Shown piece after piece: positions 1-8,347 of a stretch of 10,016 bases of DNA (its first letter is position 1; each line of letters starts with the position of its first letter). The position numbers and the translations under genes are program-made. The notes beneath the pieces were generated by a model that saw nothing but the letters and a program-made list of their open reading frames with translations, was not told the origin of the DNA and made no database searches. The DNA comes from Verrucomicrobiales bacterium (GTDB lineage Bacteria; Verrucomicrobiota; Verrucomicrobiia; Limisphaerales; UBA1100): assembly GCA_011523245.1 (NCBI GenBank), contig WTHG01000219.1, positions 1 through 10,016 on the forward strand, written 5' to 3'.

Positions 1-431
1 ATATCGTCCACATGCTTGGCCAGCTCCGGCACCGCATCGCTCATCCAAGCGCCGGTTTGGCCGTGCTGTTTGAAATCGTGCGGCGTGCCCATCAGCTTCG
101 GCACGCCCGAGGTAAAGGCAAACCGCCGGCCTTTCAGATATTCATCCGGACAATTCTCGCCTTCCCGCTTCTGCAGCTGCGGCTTGTAATCGAACATGTC
201 CAACACTGGCGGTGACCCGGTCATGTGCAGGTAAATGACACTCTTGGCCTTGGGCGCGAAATGCGGGCGGCGTGGTTTGAGCGGTTGCGTGGGATCAAAC
301 GCCACATCGGCCGAGGCCGTTTGCGCGCCGCCTATCATCGAGGCCAGCGCCGCCGCGCCCAGACCCATTCCCGCCTCGCCGAGAAACTGCCGGCGCGTGC
401 GATGTAAAAGCTGTTCGTGTTTCAGGTTCAT
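1..431 (-). CDS. DUF1501 family protein, Tat-exported (copy A), N-terminal 143 residues; cut by window start
   Basis: Start is the ATG at 431-429. The frame stays open to base 1, so only the N-terminal 143 residues are present. A twin-arginine signal is visible: TRRQFLGEAGMG at residues 12-23, then a hydrophobic Gly/Ala stretch (GLGAAALASMIGG), which indicates folded export to the periplasm. The family's opening core follows: SVIYLHMTGSPPVLDMFDYK at residues 64-83 and FKQHGQTGAWMSD at 120-132. The same blocks occur in the complete DUF1501 gene at 3725-5185 (RVIYLFMNGAP, FKQHGQSGAWVSN), so the two are paralogues but clearly diverged. DUF1501 belongs to the alkaline-phosphatase/sulfatase-like superfamily; its substrate is not established. 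It begins 16 bp after the PSD1 stop codon at 448, the usual PSD1-DUF1501 operon order. No Shine-Dalgarno sequence precedes the ATG. The metal-site motifs of the C-terminal half lie outside the window, so integrity cannot be judged. Confidence 0.92.
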   Translation of the reverse strand, partial: MNLKHEQLLHRTRRQFLGEAGMGLGAAALASMIGGAQTASADVAFDPTQPLKPRRPHFAPKAKSVIYLHMTGSPPVLDMFDYKPQLQKREGENCPDEYLKGRRFAFTSGVPKLMGTPHDFKQHGQTGAWMSDAVPELAKHVDD

Positions 432-447
432 TGTCTGTTTAAAATAA

Positions 448-3400
448 TTATCGTTTCATGAACATTTCGTCTAAATTCAAAAGAACATTACCGACAATGG
501 TCCAGGCGGCGAGTTTCTCCGCGTTCATTCCATCGGGCAAAGGGCCGAGGGGGTCAGTAGCCATCAGTTTGGCGGCCGCGGGGTCTTTTTTGTAGTCCGC
601 GTGCAATTCGTTATAGAGCTTTACGAGGCGCGACACCTCGATTTCCCGGGGCTCGCGCGACAGGCACAAATGGAGGCCGTAGGCCACGCGTTCGGCCGGC
701 GTCGTGCCGCCTTCCTTTACCATCCTACGGGCCAGCGCCTGCGAAGCCTCCACGTACACGGGATCATTCATCGTCACCAACGCCTGCAGGGGCGTATTGG
801 TCGGCACACGGCGGACAGTGCAGACGTTGCGGTTGGGGGCATCAAAGGCGGCCATGGAGGGGTACGGGTTGGTGCGACGCCAGTGGGTGTAGATGCCGCG
901 GCGATACTTGTCCTCACCGGCGCTGGTCTTCCAATCCATGCCCGGGCCGAACGCGGCTTTCACCCCGAAGCTTGGCTGATAAGGCTTCACCGGCACGCCG
1001 TACATTTTATTGCTGAGCAGGCCGCTGACGGACATCGCCTGGTCGCGGATCATTTCGGCGGTGAGTCGCAGGCGCGGGCCGCGTGCATAGAAGCGGTTGG
1101 CGGGATCGTTTTCCAAATGAGCGGCGGTGGAACGGGAGTCCTGTCGATAGGCGGCACTGGTGACGAGCAACTTGAGAAACCCTTTGGTGTCCCACTTCAT
1201 TCGCACCAACTCGGTGGCCAGCCAATCGAGCAACGCCGGGTGCGTGGGCAGTTCGCCCTGCGAGCCGAACTCTTCGCTGGTACGCACGAGGCCGGTGCCG
1301 AAGATGGATTCCCAATGACGATTAGCGATGACGCGCGCGGTAAGCGGATTGCGTTCATCGAGGATCCACTCGGCCAATTGCAGGCGGTTGGGCTTCTCCG
1401 CAGTCGGAACGCCAAACACCGTCGGCACACCCTCGTACACGCGCTTGTCTTTCTGCTGATAGTTACCGCGCAACTGAATGTGCGTCTCGCGGCCCTTAGC
1501 CATCTCGCGCATCACCGGCACGGTCGTCGTGCCTTTCATGCCGGCGAGCTGTTTCCGGGCGGCGTCCAGCTCCTTGGCCTTGGCAACGGTCTTGGGATTG
1601 TTCGCCGCAAAATAATCCTTCAGCCGCTTCACCTGCGGCGCACTACGCTGGTCTACCGGCGTGCTCAAAATGCCGTGCACATCCTTGGGCAGCGCCGCCT
1701 CCAGTTTGGGCAACGCACCAGCCACGATGGAGATGATGACCTCTTCATCCTTGAGATCCTTCACCGTGACCTCGACCACGTCGCCCTCGGCCGCAGCGGT
1801 GGCCGCCTTGAATCGCAGCAGGCCGGTGTCGCGCGTGTTGGGCACGGGCACAAACGGCAGCAGCCGCGCGCCGTCCAGCGCGTAGTCGACATTCTTGGGG
1901 AACACCTTGTTGGATTCCTCATTCCAAACCACCTTGCGATTGGCGTCCAGCACCTCCACGCGATGCACCTTGAGGCGCTCCGCCAAGCCGGAGCCAGTAC
2001 GGTTCCAGAGGGCGAGTTTCTCGATGGGCTGCTCGCTGCCGAGATCCACCTCCCACCATGGGTTGTCCTCCTGCGCGGTATGCGTCACGGTTTTCTTGGC
2101 AAAATCGCCGCTGGTGTTGCCATCATTGCCGTACTTCGCCGGGCCGCCAAAATCTGTGCTGCTTTGGGTCGCCTTGCCTTTGGGTGCGATGTTGGCGCCG
2201 TTGCTGAACACCTGTACCTCGGCCAAGTGCAAAAACACGCCCTTGCCCACGTTGGTGACGCGCACAAAACGCCCTTTCAAATCCTTTTCACCCTGCGGCC
2301 GCAGCTTGATCGTGACGCGCTCGGGATCCACGTCGGCCACTTGCAGTTGATCGAATTTCCCCGGCGGAACGCGCACCGTCAGCACGTTTTTTGAGCGATC
2401 GATCTTCAGCCGCTTTACCGGTACATGCTTTTCGAATTGCTTGGCCCACGGCTCCAGCCCGTCCAGCGCCGTCGCCTTCAGGTGATTCAACTCCTTCTCC
2501 AGCGCGGTCACCTTCAACTCGGTGGCCGTCCGTTGTTTTTTCTGCTCATCTGTAAACAGGCTGACGAACGGCGCCTCGTTGCGTTTGTCGCTGTCCTCGG
2601 TGTTGTTGAAAATGGCGAAGAGTTGAAAATACTCCTCCTGACTCAAAGGATCATACTTGTGATCGTGGCATTGCGCGCAGGCCATCGTGGTGCCCATCCA
2701 AACCTGCATGGTGGTGTTCACGCGATCGACCACCGCCACATTGCGAAACTCCTCATCGGCCGTGCCGCCCTCGTTGTTCGTCTGCGTGTTACGATGAAAC
2801 GCAGTGGCGATCAGCTGATCATTGGTCGGCTGATCAAGCAGATCGCCCGCCAATTGTTCGCGCGTGAATTGATCAAACGGCATATTGCTGTTAAGCGCGC
2901 GGATCACCCAATCACGATAACCCCAAATCGTGCGCGGCTGATCATCGGCATACCCGGTACTATCCGCGTACCGCGCCAGGTCCAGCCATTGTCGCGCCCA
3001 ATGCTCGCCATACGCCGTCTTGGCCAGCAGGCGGTCGACCAGTTTCCCGTAAGCTTCCGGCGACTTATCCGCGACAAACGCCTTCACCTCTTCCGGTGTC
3101 GGCGGCAATCCCGTGAGATCCAGACTCACGCGGCGAATGAGTGCATGCTTGTCCGCCTCTGGCGAAGGTACCCAGCCGCGCTGTTCCAATTGCGCGAGAA
3201 TGAAGCGGTCCACATCATTGCGTCCCCACTTCGCATCCTTCACCGGCGGCAACGCCTCGCGCTTCGGCTTCACATACGCCCAATGCGGCTCGTACTCCGC
3301 CCCCTCGGCAATCCACTGCTTGAGGATCGCCTTTTGAGCAACGGTCAATGAAAGCTTAGATTCCATCGGCGGCATCACCTCATCGGCGTCCTCCGCAAAA

Positions 3401-3657
3401 ATCCGGTACACCAATTCGCTGTCCTCTACATCGCCCGGCTTGATGGCAAACGACCCGTTTTTCGTCTCGGCAACCGCCGCCTCGCGCACATCCAGCCGCA
3501 GCTTCGCCTTCCGCGCCGCCGCATCGGGCCCATGGCAGGTGTAGCAATTCTCCGAGAGAATCGCGCGCACATCGCGATTAAATGAAATCTTCTTCGGCGC
3601 CGCCTCCAAGACCGCCGTGAACAAACCCAAGCTCAAAAAAATCCGCCAAGTTTTCAT
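448..3657 (-). CDS. PSD1-type exported cytochrome c (PSCyt1-DUF1549-F5/8C-DUF1553), copy A
   Basis: Complete protein of 1069 residues. A Sec signal peptide (about 1-20) is followed by the planctomycete-type cytochrome domain (about 25-115), with haem site CYTCH at 38-42 and VMPP at 94-97, where Met95 is the likely distal ligand. DUF1549 spans about 140-345 and holds a second haem-type motif, CAQCHDHK at 327-334. A short charged helix (about 370-395) follows. At about 460-590 is an F5/8 type C, fucolectin-like module: GKATQSS, then NDGN, THTAQEDNPWWEVDLG and the LWNRTGSGLAERL segment. DUF1553 covers about 745-1015 (NRHWESIFGTGLV at 779-791; TPLQALVTMNDP at 954-965), ending with the family-typical NLDE tail. 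The ATG at 3657 directly precedes the signal peptide, and no Shine-Dalgarno is seen. It lies 67 bp after DUF1501 copy B and 16 bp before DUF1501 copy A. The domain identities are secure. Electron transfer and sugar binding are inferences; the family's reaction is unknown. Confidence 0.94.
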   Translation of the reverse strand: MKTWRIFLSLGLFTAVLEAAPKKISFNRDVRAILSENCYTCHGPDAAARKAKLRLDVREAAVAETKNGSFAIKPGDVEDSELVYRIFAEDADEVMPPMESKLSLTVAQKAILKQWIAEGAEYEPHWAYVKPKREALPPVKDAKWGRNDVDRFILAQLEQRGWVPSPEADKHALIRRVSLDLTGLPPTPEEVKAFVADKSPEAYGKLVDRLLAKTAYGEHWARQWLDLARYADSTGYADDQPRTIWGYRDWVIRALNSNMPFDQFTREQLAGDLLDQPTNDQLIATAFHRNTQTNNEGGTADEEFRNVAVVDRVNTTMQVWMGTTMACAQCHDHKYDPLSQEEYFQLFAIFNNTEDSDKRNEAPFVSLFTDEQKKQRTATELKVTALEKELNHLKATALDGLEPWAKQFEKHVPVKRLKIDRSKNVLTVRVPPGKFDQLQVADVDPERVTIKLRPQGEKDLKGRFVRVTNVGKGVFLHLAEVQVFSNGANIAPKGKATQSSTDFGGPAKYGNDGNTSGDFAKKTVTHTAQEDNPWWEVDLGSEQPIEKLALWNRTGSGLAERLKVHRVEVLDANRKVVWNEESNKVFPKNVDYALDGARLLPFVPVPNTRDTGLLRFKAATAAAEGDVVEVTVKDLKDEEVIISIVAGALPKLEAALPKDVHGILSTPVDQRSAPQVKRLKDYFAANNPKTVAKAKELDAARKQLAGMKGTTTVPVMREMAKGRETHIQLRGNYQQKDKRVYEGVPTVFGVPTAEKPNRLQLAEWILDERNPLTARVIANRHWESIFGTGLVRTSEEFGSQGELPTHPALLDWLATELVRMKWDTKGFLKLLVTSAAYRQDSRSTAAHLENDPANRFYARGPRLRLTAEMIRDQAMSVSGLLSNKMYGVPVKPYQPSFGVKAAFGPGMDWKTSAGEDKYRRGIYTHWRRTNPYPSMAAFDAPNRNVCTVRRVPTNTPLQALVTMNDPVYVEASQALARRMVKEGGTTPAERVAYGLHLCLSREPREIEVSRLVKLYNELHADYKKDPAAAKLMATDPLGPLPDGMNAEKLAAWTIVGNVLLNLDEMFMKR

Positions 3658-3660
3658 GCG

Positions 3661-3690
3661 AAAAAATGATCATGCCCCCCGCCAGAGGGC
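3661..3690 (-). terminator. Possible weak terminator or attenuator hairpin between the two cassettes
   Basis: On the minus strand, a 6-bp stem (GCCCTC pairing with GGGGGC, one G-U pair, 5-nt loop; bases 3674-3690) is followed by 7 nt and then a run of six T (bases 3661-3666). The T run ends 3 nt before the start codon of PSD1 copy A. The 7-nt spacer between stem and T run is longer than in a standard intrinsic terminator, so full termination is doubtful. It could lower read-through between cassettes or mark an mRNA end. The spacer contains the palindrome ATGATCAT. Confidence 0.3.
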
Positions 3691-3724
3691 GTGTAAAGAT
3701 TGGATGAGATTGGGCGAAAAAGAT

Positions 3725-5185
3725 TCATGCCAAAATCGGTTTCACCACTTTTCCATGTACATCAGTGAGGCGATATCGCCGACCCTGAAACTTGTAGGTA
3801 AACCGCTCGTGATCGATGCCGAGCAGGTGCAGCAGGGTGGCCTGAAAATCATGGACATGCACGCGGTCCTGCACGGCGTTGATGCCGAGATCGTCACTGG
3901 CACCATAGGTCATGCCGGGTTTCACGCCGCCCCCGGCCATCCACGTGGTGAAGGCGTACGGATGATGATCGCGACCCCATTGCTTGCGGTTGCGGATGTC
4001 GCCCTGAATGAAGGGTGTACGGCCAAACTCACCCCCCCAGATCACCAGCGTATCTTCCAGCAACCCGCGTTGCTTGAGATCGGCGATCAGGCCGGCGCTG
4101 GGCTGATCGGTGTCGCGACATTGGTTGTATAGCTCGGTGGTCACGCTGCGGTGTTGGTCCCACCCCGCATGCATCACCTGCACAAACCGCGTACCGCGTT
4201 CGATCAACCGACGGGCCATCAGGCAGTTGTAGGCGAAGGTGCCGCGTTCATTAACCGATGGCCCGTACAGATCGAGGACATTCTTCGGTTCGGATTTCAG
4301 GTCGGTCAACTCCGGTACACTCGTCTGCATGCGATACGCCATCTCGTATTGCGCAATGCGTGTGAGAATTTCCGGGTCACCAAACTCTGCATGACGCATG
4401 CGGTTGAGTTTACCCAGATCATCAAGCATCCCGCGACGCTCTTGGCCGGTGATGCCGTTGGGGTTTTGCAAATACAATACCGGATCGCCGCCCGCACGAA
4501 ATTTTACACCCTGAAAGCGCGAGGGCAGAAACCCGCTACCCCAGTAAAAATCATAGAAAATCTGACCGCAGGTCGTCCCCTTGCTAACGCTGGTCATCAC
4601 CACAAACGACGGCAGGCTGTCCGTGTCGCTACCCAGCCCATAGCTAAGCCACGCGCCCATCGTCGGCCGGCCGGGCATTTCCGCGCCGGACAGGAAAAAT
4701 GAAATCGCCGGCGCATGGTTCACCTGCTCGGTATGCATGCTCTTGATGAAACAAATATCATCGGCCGCCTTGGCTACGTGCGGCATAAAATTGCTGACCC
4801 ACGCGCCGCTTTGCCCGTGCTGCTTAAAGGGTTCCACCGGCCCAAGCATCAGCTTGCCCTGCGGGTTGCCCGTCATGGTGCTGAACCGTTTGCCCTCCAC
4901 AAAATCCTGAGGCACAGGCTTGCCATGCAGCTGCTCCTGCAACGGTTTGTAGTCATACAAATCCGTGTGCGTAGGTGCGCCGTTCATGAAGAGGTAAATT
5001 ACCCGTTTCGCCTTGGGCGCATAATGCGGCAATGATCCCAGCCCGCCAAAGGCCCCGCCGGTTTGCCCCGCCAGCCCGTCCTGCTGCAACAGATTCCCCA
5101 ACGCCGCCGCACCAATGCCTGTCGCCGACCGCCCGAAAAACTGGCGGCGATTGATCATGAGTTGGGATTCGGTAATGGGGTTCAT
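3725..5185 (-). CDS. DUF1501 family protein, Tat-exported, alkaline-phosphatase-like (copy B)
   Basis: Complete protein of 486 residues from the ATG at 5185. This start sits 1 bp after the TGA of PSD1 copy B, so translation is probably coupled. A GTG at 5194 would add three residues and overlap the PSD1 stop; ATG is preferred because the resulting opening, MNPITESQLMINRRQFFGRS, looks like family members. The Tat signal is NRRQFFGRS at 12-20, followed by a Gly/Ala hydrophobic stretch. Downstream are family blocks RVIYLFMNGAPTHTDLYDYK (61-80), GWDQH (341-345), WGGEFGRTP (383-391), GRDHHP (404-409) and HDFQATLLHLLG (445-456). The His/Asp-rich C-terminal blocks resemble metal-binding loops of the alkaline-phosphatase/sulfatase superfamily. 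Length is normal for the family and no damage is seen. The protein is expected in the periplasm as partner of the neighbouring PSD1 cytochrome. Its enzymatic activity is not established. Confidence 0.94.
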   Translation of the reverse strand: MNPITESQLMINRRQFFGRSATGIGAAALGNLLQQDGLAGQTGGAFGGLGSLPHYAPKAKRVIYLFMNGAPTHTDLYDYKPLQEQLHGKPVPQDFVEGKRFSTMTGNPQGKLMLGPVEPFKQHGQSGAWVSNFMPHVAKAADDICFIKSMHTEQVNHAPAISFFLSGAEMPGRPTMGAWLSYGLGSDTDSLPSFVVMTSVSKGTTCGQIFYDFYWGSGFLPSRFQGVKFRAGGDPVLYLQNPNGITGQERRGMLDDLGKLNRMRHAEFGDPEILTRIAQYEMAYRMQTSVPELTDLKSEPKNVLDLYGPSVNERGTFAYNCLMARRLIERGTRFVQVMHAGWDQHRSVTTELYNQCRDTDQPSAGLIADLKQRGLLEDTLVIWGGEFGRTPFIQGDIRNRKQWGRDHHPYAFTTWMAGGGVKPGMTYGASDDLGINAVQDRVHVHDFQATLLHLLGIDHERFTYKFQGRRYRLTDVHGKVVKPILA

Positions 5186-5186
5186 G

Positions 5187-8100
5187 TCACTCACGCGTAA
5201 TCACTTCATCAAGGTTGAGTACCAAATTGCAGAGCACTGTATACGCGGCGTGTTCGGTAGCCGGCAGCTTTTCGTCGCGAGCGTGTTCGCCGACTTTAAG
5301 TAAAGCCTGCGTGGCTTCCGGATTGGCGGTGTACGTCTTGCGCAGTTGCTGCACGCGTTGTTGCAAGACAGTCGCCTCGGCCTTGCTGGGAGGCCGGGTG
5401 GTGGCGAGGCGGAAGGCGTAGGCCGTACGGGCCGCGTCATCCGCGCCGCCTTCCTTGAGCACGCGCTCGGCCATGGCGCGGGCGGCCTCGACATAGGCAA
5501 CGTCGTTCAGAGTAATGAGTGCGTGCAACGGCGTGTTGGTCCGCGCGCGGCGCACTTCGCAGGTTTGGCGTTTGGCTTCATCGAAGAACATCGTCGGGCC
5601 CACGATGCGCCGCCAAAAGGTGTAGAGACTGCGCCGGTACAGTGCTTCGCCCTTATCCTGTGAGTAGCGCTTTTTACCAAATGTACTCTCAGCCCAAACA
5701 CCCTGTGGTTGATACGGCTTCACCGGCGGACCGCCCTGCTTGTCGACCAACAAGCCGCTCACGGCCAGCGCCTGATCGCGGATCATCCACGACGGCAGTC
5801 GATACCGCGTCATGCGCGCCAGCAGACGGTTCTCCGGATCGCGCTCATGCAACGCGGGCGTCACTGCAGAGCTTTGGCGATACGTGGCGCTCAACACAAT
5901 TCGCCGGTGTAGTGCCTTCACGTTCCAGCCGTTCGAAACAAATTCCTGCGCCAGCCAGTCCAGTAAATCCGGATGACTCGGCCGCTCACTTTGCACGCCG
6001 AAATCTTCCGTGGTCTTTACCAGACCCGTGCCGAAGAACTGCTGCCAGATGCGGTTTACGGTCACGCGCGCAGTCAACGGATGTTTCGGATCCACCAGCC
6101 ACACGGCCAAGCCCAGCCGGTTACGAGGCGCACTCTCGGGAAACGCCGGCAAGCACGCGGGCGTGCCACTGGTCACCACAATGTCAGTCGGCTTATTGTA
6201 AACGCCGCGGGTGAGCACGCGCGTCTCCCGCTTGGTGCCGTCGCGCATCACCATCACTTTCGGGAAACCGCGGCGCATGTCGTCGATGCGCTTTTTCGCG
6301 GCGTCCGACTCCGTCTGCAACTTGCGCAACTCGGGATCGTTCAAACTATACGCCTGCGCGATGGTCTGCTTCATGGCCGCCGTGCGCTTGGCCGGCTCGG
6401 CCTTCAACGCTGCCAGCAGTTCACCCGATCCAAAGCCTGGCTCGGCGGCATCGGAAACCGACACGCGAAACCTCCCCAACACGTGTTGCTTGGCGCTGTG
6501 GTTGAACTTCAGCAGCACCACCAGCTTCGTATCCGCCGCCAGTTTGACCGGCTCGGCCAGCGTGAACACCGCGGTCTGGGCCTGCTTCACGCCCTGTTGC
6601 CCCGGCCACACGCCCCAGCCGCTACCGGCGTTGCCGTCAATCGCCTGTTTCACATCAAGGCCGCTCTGGTTAAACGTTGATTTGGCGCCGCTCAACTTCA
6701 GTTCCTTCGGCTCCAGCCCGGCACCCTCGAGCATTACCTTAAAATCCGTCAGCACAAAGTTGCCGCCTTTCACGCGGCTTAACCCGCCCGCCGGCAGGCT
6801 CGCGTGCTGCAACGCCTCCAGCCGAACGTGGCGGAACGGTTTCACGCCCGCGGCCATCTGCACCGCGTACTCATCGCGGTCCGGCAGCTTGCCCTTGGCC
6901 AACACCGATTGATCCGGCAACAACTCCAGCGTCTGCTGCTGTGCGCGCGCGGCGATGGGTTTCAGCGGCGCCCACGCCGAGGCTGAGCCACGCTTCAACT
7001 GCTCCGCTTCCCATGCCGCCTGTCCTTTGGCCAGCACCGCGCGGCGGGCCGCGATAGATTTGGTATGAGCAGCAATCTTTTGCTCGAGGTCAGCAATCTC
7101 CTTTTTCTGTTCCGGCGTGCCCACCTGAATGTTTGGCGCCATGGCCGGATCGCCACCACCGCCGTTCACCGGGGTTTGGTTGAAGAAAGAATACAGGCTG
7201 TAGTAATCCCGTTGGCTAATTGGATCGAACTTATGATCATGGCAGCGGCAGCAATTAAAGGTCAGCCCCATCCACACCGTGCCGACCGTTTCTGTCTGAT
7301 CAAATACATATTCCACGCGGTTCTCCGCCGCGATGCGGCCACCTTCGCCGTTGATCATGTGGTTACGATTGAAGCCCGTCGCCAGCACCTGCTCCTCCGT
7401 TGCGTTTGGCAGCAGATCACCGGCGATCTGTTCCACGGTAAAATCGTTATACGGCTGATTGGCATTAAACGCGCGTACCACCCAGTCGCGCCATGGCCAC
7501 ATGGTGCGTTCGCGGTCGCCCTGATAACCGTTGCTGTCCGCATAGCGCGCCGCCTCCAGCCAATCCCACGCCATCCGCTCGCCATAACGCGGCGAGGCCA
7601 ACAACCGGTCGACCACCTTCTCGAATGCCTTGGGCGTTTGATCCTTCTGAAAGGCATCCACCTCTGCCAAGGTCGGTGGTAGGCCGGTTAAATCCAGCGT
7701 CACCCGCCGTAGCCAAGTGATACGGTCGGCCGCCTTGGAGGGCGGCAACCCTTCGCGCTCCAGCCGCGCCAGAATAAACGCGTCCAGCCCATCCCGCGGC
7801 CAGTCCTCCCACTGCACCTTGGGCAAGGCCACCGGCTTGGGAGATTCATACGCCCAGTGTTTGCCCCACTTGGCCCCGGCATCGATCCAGGCCTTAAGCG
7901 TAGCCTTTTGGGCCGCGGTGAGCTTGATCTTCGATTCCGGCGGCGGCATCAATTCGTCGGGGTCCGTTGAAAAAATGCGCGCGATCAATTCGCTCTCCGC
8001 GCTCTTGCCCGGCACGATCACCTCCTGCTTGGCATCCGCCTCCACATCCAGCCGCAGCTTGGCCTTGCGCGCGTTGGCATCCGGCCCGTGACAGGCAAAG

Positions 8101-8201
8101 CAGGTGTCCGAAAGAATCGGCAATACATCCCGGCTAAAATCCGGCGCGGCCAAAGCGGACAGCGGCAGCAGCAAAAACGTGATTAGCCAAACGCGCGACA
8201 T
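5187..8201 (-). CDS. PSD1-type exported cytochrome c (PSCyt1-DUF1549-DUF1553), copy B
   Basis: Complete protein of 1004 residues from the ATG at 8201, which gives a clean Sec signal peptide (MSRVWLITFLLLPLSALAA). An in-frame TTG at 8258 would put a charged 19-residue extension before it and is rejected. The PSCyt1 domain (about 20-110) has the haem site CFACH at 34-38 and LMPP at 84-87, Met85 being the likely distal ligand. DUF1549 (about 130-335) carries a second motif, CCRCHDHK at 317-324. A charged, partly helical segment (about 363-400) leads into a central beta-rich module (about 435-590, with DGNAGSGWGVWPG near 522-534). This module does not resemble the fucolectin-like module of copy A closely. 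DUF1553 covers about 690-945 (NRIWQQFFGTGLV at 716-728; TPLHALITLND at 890-900), ending NLDEVITRE. The gene follows the dioxygenase gene by 114 bp and is 1 bp from DUF1501 copy B. The family's reaction remains unknown. Confidence 0.94.
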   Translation of the reverse strand: MSRVWLITFLLLPLSALAAPDFSRDVLPILSDTCFACHGPDANARKAKLRLDVEADAKQEVIVPGKSAESELIARIFSTDPDELMPPPESKIKLTAAQKATLKAWIDAGAKWGKHWAYESPKPVALPKVQWEDWPRDGLDAFILARLEREGLPPSKAADRITWLRRVTLDLTGLPPTLAEVDAFQKDQTPKAFEKVVDRLLASPRYGERMAWDWLEAARYADSNGYQGDRERTMWPWRDWVVRAFNANQPYNDFTVEQIAGDLLPNATEEQVLATGFNRNHMINGEGGRIAAENRVEYVFDQTETVGTVWMGLTFNCCRCHDHKFDPISQRDYYSLYSFFNQTPVNGGGGDPAMAPNIQVGTPEQKKEIADLEQKIAAHTKSIAARRAVLAKGQAAWEAEQLKRGSASAWAPLKPIAARAQQQTLELLPDQSVLAKGKLPDRDEYAVQMAAGVKPFRHVRLEALQHASLPAGGLSRVKGGNFVLTDFKVMLEGAGLEPKELKLSGAKSTFNQSGLDVKQAIDGNAGSGWGVWPGQQGVKQAQTAVFTLAEPVKLAADTKLVVLLKFNHSAKQHVLGRFRVSVSDAAEPGFGSGELLAALKAEPAKRTAAMKQTIAQAYSLNDPELRKLQTESDAAKKRIDDMRRGFPKVMVMRDGTKRETRVLTRGVYNKPTDIVVTSGTPACLPAFPESAPRNRLGLAVWLVDPKHPLTARVTVNRIWQQFFGTGLVKTTEDFGVQSERPSHPDLLDWLAQEFVSNGWNVKALHRRIVLSATYRQSSAVTPALHERDPENRLLARMTRYRLPSWMIRDQALAVSGLLVDKQGGPPVKPYQPQGVWAESTFGKKRYSQDKGEALYRRSLYTFWRRIVGPTMFFDEAKRQTCEVRRARTNTPLHALITLNDVAYVEAARAMAERVLKEGGADDAARTAYAFRLATTRPPSKAEATVLQQRVQQLRKTYTANPEATQALLKVGEHARDEKLPATEHAAYTVLCNLVLNLDEVITRE

Positions 8202-8249
8202 CGCGATGAGTGTGGCGGACCGTCGGCGTTTGTCCAGTCGGGATGAATT

Positions 8250-8347
8250 CTCATGCAATGGCGCGGAGCCGTAGGGATTGAATAGGGAAGAGTTCCGCCT
8301 TGCCCCAGTTCAAAATCAACTCCGCGCCTCCGCGTCTCCGCGTGAGC
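8250..8347. repeat. GC-rich repeat-like element with inverted ends, between dioxygenase and PSD1 copy B
   Basis: Bases 8321-8344 are three tandem copies of an 8-mer: TCCGCGCC, TCCGCGTC, TCCGCGTG. A 9-bp perfect inverted repeat pairs GGCGCGGAG (8260-8268) with CTCCGCGCC (8320-8328), and the outer ends CTCATG and CGTGAG are roughly complementary. The pattern resembles dispersed 'CTCCGCGTCTCCGCGTGAG'-like repeats that I recall from many environmental bacterial genomes; only one copy lies in this window, so dispersal is not shown here. The element reaches into the 3' end of the dioxygenase gene and covers its stop codon. It fills most of the gap 8202-8315, where no gene is seen. Confidence 0.45.

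Noticed and set aside
601..2394. Long plus-strand open frame of 597 codons opposite PSD1 copy A
   Set aside because: It lies entirely antisense to a well-supported PSD1 gene. Its translation is rich in His, Arg, Gly and Ala with no recognisable domain, as expected from the complement of a GC-rich coding sequence.
2425..3351. Plus-strand open frame of 308 codons opposite PSD1 copy A
   Set aside because: Antisense to the DUF1549 and PSCyt1 coding region, with Arg/Leu-rich low-information translation and no known motif.
6421..7812. Several short open frames on both strands within PSD1 copy B
   Set aside because: All are shadows of the PSD1 reading frame, with no independent start signals or family resemblance.
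8202..8258. TTG start giving PSD1 copy B a 19-residue extension
   Set aside because: The extension is charged and would bury the clear Sec signal peptide that starts at the ATG at 8201.
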